Below, piece by piece: positions 37,901 to 43,900 of a stretch of 64,000 nt of DNA (positions are counted from its first letter, which is position 1; each line of letters opens with the position of its first letter). The notes below the pieces were generated by a model, which worked only from the letters and a program-made list of their open reading frames with translations, did no database searches and had not been told where the DNA came from. The position numbers and the translations under genes are program-made. This stretch comes from Erinaceus europaeus. Taxonomy: Eukaryota; Chordata; Mammalia; Eulipotyphla; Erinaceidae. The stretch is taken from positions 6,890,082 to 6,954,081 of the forward strand of contig NC_080164.1 in NCBI RefSeq assembly GCF_950295315.1, written 5' to 3'.

Positions 37901-40900
37901 GACTGAAGCCCCAGTGCTGTGGGGTTTCTCTCCCTCTCTATATCTGTCTATCTGATAAAAAGGTAGCTCAGAATGCTGGAGGCCTGGTGGCATTAAAAAA
38001 ATACTAATAGGATGGCAACCAACATTTCTTGAACACTTAACACCTGCTGTTATGTTTAGCACATTGCATGTAATCTCAGTCTTCACAATCTGTGAGCTGG
38101 GTTCTGTTTTACAGACGGAAAGCCTGAGGCTAAGAAAGGTGGTGTCCTCTTTCTCCTCCTGGGAGCACGTGAGCTAAAGTCATATTCACGAGTGAGCTGC
38201 CTAAGGCCGTTGTATTGTGTGGTTCGCGTGAGGGTGCTTGAGAACATTCTCATGAATATTACTTTAGCGCATATGCTCCCTGAAGGAAAAAGAAAACACC
38301 ACCTGAGAGTGTGGCTTGTCTCTAAGAAATGCAATCTTATTTTATTTTTACTATACTCACAGAGATTTACTCTTGATAAAATGGAATGGCCTAATCCCTA
38401 TGCATGTGAAAAATTGTTGGTGCTTCTAACCCACTACGACATGACAGAGAGAAAGCTTGGCAGAAGAGTCTCGTACCAACTGCAGCCAATCCGGTAACTG
38501 TATAAAGAAGTCTGCGTTACTGTTTGAAGGTCCGATGACTGAAATACTCTGCTAATACTAGGATTCATAGAGTTCTTGATTTCATAAAGGTGGAGGAAAA
38601 GGCTATTAGAATATTGAAAACTTTATTCAGGGCTCAGAGCAGTCAGGATCCTTTCATAAACTCATGCTTTCATCCACTTTTCTGATTCAAACACCCACGA
38701 CTAATAAACTTTGAAAGTAATAGAAGAAGATACTGCAAACATAACCAGATCACTGTCTCAGTAGATGAGAAACAGAAATGCCAAGTGGCTGCGGGAATTG
38801 AAACTGAGACGTGAACCTCAGGGAAGGGCATAGAAGTGGCATCATACTATTGCTGCGACTTTTCGAAAGGATTGAAATTTTTTTTAATGAAAAATTTACA
38901 GATGAGACTCACAGGAAAAATACATAAACTACAAAAGAACGATGATCTGAGCATGTTTTTTTTTTTAAATGAAAATAATAGATGCCAGGAGATAATGGAG
39001 TAGTTCTTCAAAACCTTAAGTAAAAATTGGTAACCTAGAAATCATTAAGTCATCGGTCCTTGGAAAGAATTTCTCAGCTATGTGAAGACTCAATAAAATG
39101 TGCATTAGCAAGAAAAAAAAAATTGATTCCAGAGCAGATATGTGGATCCTTAATGCTTGTGCTTAATGCATGATGATAATGAACTGTCAAGATGCCTGTT
39201 CACGTTTAAGGTTAGCCGCTAATATATTCAAAATACAATCTGTCTTCTAAATGAATATGTAAAACAGAATGTAAAACCACTAAACCAAAGGAACACCGGG
39301 AAAGAATGGGGGACTGTAACAATGCCTTGGTAACATAAACAGAAAATTGGAGAACAAGTCTAACTGCATTGATTATCCTTAATAAATGCAATAGGGTTAA
39401 ACTCGCGCATTTAGAGATCGTACTGGAAGAGTAAACAAAACCTGAAGCATTCCCGTGCAGAGCGTAAGCAGAGTAAAACCACAGAGTAAGGGGATCTAAA
39501 CGATTGTCCCAGAAAATAACTATTAAAGTTTTATAGCAAAATTAACAGTGGCCAAATAGATCTTAAAGCAGAATTCATACTTTTGGGAAGAATACTGAGT
39601 AATATTGAAAGGGACGAATCTACAGTCAGGGCCAGGCAATTATAAAGCCTTTGAAGCTGAGGATGAAATCGTCCTTTGAATGAACTAGCTAGAGGAATTA
39701 CCTGGGTAGCAGCTTTTTCCTTAGTTTCCCTTAGTTTGGGTTTTTGTTTGTTTTGTTTTTGGTGTTTTTTGTTTGTTTGTTTGTTTGACTGTTGTAAAAG
39801 TCCATGAAAATTAAATGACTCTCCATAGTAAAAAATTTCAAATAACAGGACTTCATTAGATGAATTTGTTTTTCAGAATTGTTAAGACCCGAATTAGAAA
39901 TGGAATTCATTGCTTTGAAATAGAATGGGAAAAGCCTGGTACGTATGTCTACCTGTTGCATACTTTTAAGCAGAATGCATAGCATTTGACTGTACGTATT
40001 TAATAAATTGTGTGTGTGTGTGTAAAAGGAAACTTTCATGTGCAACTAAGATTAACTTTATGGTGTACTAGTATTGTGCAAATAGGCTTTGACTGATAGT
40101 GAATATGGAAAAAAAAAGACTTTGTAATTGCTGGGGTTTCACCACTTCAAGTTGACATTTTTTTCTTCAATATTTTGTGTGTTTATTTGGATAGAGATAG
40201 AGTGAAACTGAGAAAGAAAGAGGACTAGGAAGGGAGGAAGAGACACCCGCAGTATGCACCACTCGTGAAACTCACTCTGCATGTGGGAACCAGGACTTAA
40301 AGCCAGGTCCTTGCCTGTGGGAACATGGGTGCATCACCACCCTGCCCTCCAGGTCGACGTTTTCCAGTAGAAGGCAGGTGTGGGGCATGTAGGGAGGGTG
40401 ATACCTTACCCTGTAGAGCACACACATTCCTGAGGACCTAGGTTCAAGTCCCCAGTCCCACCTGCCCAAGTGATGGAGCGGTGTGGCGGGTGTCCCTTCT
40501 TTCTGTGTCTCTCTCTGTCTCTCACCCTCTCAAAAAGGAAAGGAGGAAGGAGGGAAGGAAGGAAGGAAGGAAGGAAGGAAGGAAGGAAGGAAGGAAGGAA
40601 GGAAGGAAGGAAGGAAAAGGGAAAGGCAAAGGCAAGGCAGGGCAGGGCAGGGCAGGGCAGTAGGGTCTTGCAGGCACTAAGCCCCAGAAATAACCCTGTC
40701 GGCAGGAAGGAGCTGGAGGGTGAGTCAGAGGGAGAAAGAGCAGAGGGCTCCCAGCACCAGGGCGTCCCCCACTGTCTTAGTCCTCTCATCTGGTTGGTGC
40801 CCTAGACACTCAAACTTGGGTCAAGCACATGTCAAAGCATATGCCTGTGAATATGAAATTTTTAAGTAAATTTAACTGTATTAAATAGGCTTTTTTGTAA

Positions 40901-43900
40901 TTAATATTTAAGAAGATGATATCTACCTGCAGGGGAAACTTCACCATCAATGAAGGAAGTCTACAAGTGTTTCTCTATTTCCCCTTCCCCTCTCAGTTTC
41001 TTTCTCCTGTCAAATAAAATAAAAATGAGAAGATATATATATATATGTATATATGTATATATATATATATTGAAGAAGATAATGTGGGATTTTTTTTTGA
41101 GGAAATAAAAACTTACAAATAATCTGATCATGAATTTCATTGTTTAGCGGAGTCTAAAGAAATCAAGGTCACTGGGAGTCGGGCAGTAGCACAGCGGATT
41201 AAGCGCATGTGGTGTGAAGAGCAAGGACCAGCATAAGGATCCTGGTTCGAGCCCCCGGCTCCCCACATGCAGGGGAGTCGCTTCACAGGCGGTGAAGCAG
41301 GTCTGCAGGTGTCTGTCTTTCCCTCCCCCTCTCTGTCTTCCCCTCCTCTCTCCATTTCTCTCTGTCCTGTCCAACAACAACGACATCAATAACCACAACA
41401 ATGTTTAAACAACAAGGGCAACAAAAGGGAAAATAAATAGTAATAATAAAAATTTTAAAAAATTAAAAGAAATCAAGGTCACTGATAGCACTAGTAACAT
41501 CTTGTACTCTTCCTCTCGTACCCTGTTCTTTTAAGATTTCATGTGAATTTATAACTTCTGACTGAAATACAGTGAACTCTTGAATTCAAAATGGAAGGAA
41601 AACAGATCATTTTTAAAATGCAAACAATTTTACATTCATTTATCTTGAAATTAAAGTGTGTGCCTATATTTCAGAGGCTGAGAATAGATTTAGTCAATGA
41701 ACATTTAAACTAGTGTATTTTGAAAAATGAAATTATGAAGAGTTAGATAAGTCATTCTAAGGGATGATAGGGAAACAGAAAACCAAAGAAATCTGAAAAC
41801 AGTTCAGGACTAGTTCAGCCGGCTGTCGTGTGTCTTTTCTTTCGGTCAAGAAAGCACCGCCAACAGTGTGTCGGGGTGTCTAGACTGTCCAGAGCTGTAT
41901 TTGTGGGGCAAAACCCCAAGCTAGTCTAAATGAGAAACACTTTACGTTCTCCTTTTTCCATTATTTCTAATTTAAGTTCATCATCAGGGGGCCCATGTAT
42001 GGACCCAGTGAGCGTACATGTTACCAAGCCTAAGAACCCAGGTTCAAACCCTTGTTCTCACCTGTGTGTGTGTGTGGAGGGGGGGCGTTCAGGAGGTGTC
42101 TACAGGTGTTTCTCTTTCTCCCTTTCTGTCTTCCCCTTTCCTTTTGGATTTTCTAAAGTCCAAAAAAAAAAAAAAAAAAAAAAAGATAGGAGCTATGGAT
42201 TCACTTTGTAGGCACAGAACCCCAGTAATGTTCCTGGTGGCAACGTAAAAAATATATATTAAATGTATCAGCGAATACTTTAAGACCCTATTCTCTTACG
42301 ACTTTGTCCTCTGAAGAAACACAAGAGTCCATCCCGCTCTTTATGTCATTGTAACTGTACATGTGGGCATTCTCATTGTCATTTACCCACTGTGTAAGTC
42401 CAAAAAGCCTAGGTGTGTCGTCAGGACACTGATAGCCTCTGAAACGAATCTCTAGGAAGGTGTGATCATTTTAATGACCCTTTCAATTCCGTTCCAGTCA
42501 CCACAACAGAATACTAATGTTTATGTTTCAGGAAATGATGACCACTCTCTATCCGAAATGTGAACACTGAGCAAACTATTAAAACCAACTAACCTTATCT
42601 GAACAAAACTTCCTCAACTCTGAGTTACTCCTGCCATCTCTCAGGCAAAAAGATTTAAAATTCCTTTAAAGTTTACTTTAAAAGGAATCTCATGAGTTTC
42701 TGCTAGGTAGAAGAAAACTGATTCTGTACTAAAATGTAAAATGAGACAGCAGAGCAAGATTCGCAAGTAATTATGCAGTTATGAATGACTTTGGGATTTA
42801 TTCAGACAAATGGAATTTTCCAATAAAAATGTGACTGTCTGACCATTCTTGATGCATTTTCAACCTTGTAGAACATTATGCCGTAGAAGATGAGCATGGA
42901 GAGCTCTTGCTACAAACAGTAGAAGAACAAGCATTGTTTGAGGCAGCTTATCCTGAGACTGTCGCTAGTTACCAAAAACAAAAGCTAGAAGCTCAAGGCA
43001 AGAAACAAAAAAGTAAGTGTCACCATGTGGCAGCTTTTTTTAATTTATTTTAAATATTTGTTTATTCCCTTTTGTTGCCCTTGTCTTATTGTTGTAGTTA
43101 TTGTCACTGTTGTCGTCGTGTTGGATAGGACAGAGAGAAATGGAGAGAGGAGGCAAAGACAGACACCTGCAGACCTGCTTCGCCACCTGTGAATCTATTC
43201 CCCTGCAGGTGGGGAGCTGGGGGTTCGAACCAGGATCCTCATGCTGGTCCTTGCGCTTTGCACCACGTGCGCTTAACCCGCTGCGCTACCGCCCAGCTCT
43301 CCATTTGACAGCTCTTATGCCACCCACAAATGCATAGAAGAGCCATCAGTTCTGCTTGAAAATAGAACGCCTTCTAAATTTTGCAGAAAGTTCTTTAAAA
43401 TGATGAATAAAGACTTTTTGTTGCTTGTTTGTCTTGACATCCTTTTAAAGCCAGTTGCAGGGGCTGGAAGATGGCTCACGTAGTAGGACAGAGGTACCTT
43501 GCCGTGAGTAAGATCTGGGTTCAAGTACCAACACCATATGGGGTGCCGTGGCACTGGAGAGCTTTGGTGCTGTGGGATTTCCCACCCTCTGTCCTTTGCT
43601 CTGAAATAAAAAGATGAAAAAAAATTGTGTAGGAGTGGTAAAACTGTGCTTGTGTGAGACCTTAGCACTGAAAAGGGGGGGGGGGGAGGAAGGGAGGGAG
43701 GAAGGAAGGAAAGAAGGAAGGAAGGATATGCCAGATGCAGCAAAAAGATACTCAGCATGGAGAGCACAGACCTTGCATAGGTAGATAAATAAGTTCAGTC
43801 CCCTGGCACTGCATGCAAGCAAGCAGTGTTTTGGTGTCTCTTGTTTTCTTTCCCATAAAAGAAAGAAAGAAATCTTGGGGGGTGGGGGAAGCTAAGAAGC

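Noticed and set aside
40470..40805. Lys/Gly/Arg-rich frames
   Set aside because: Produced by GGAA and GGCA tracts.
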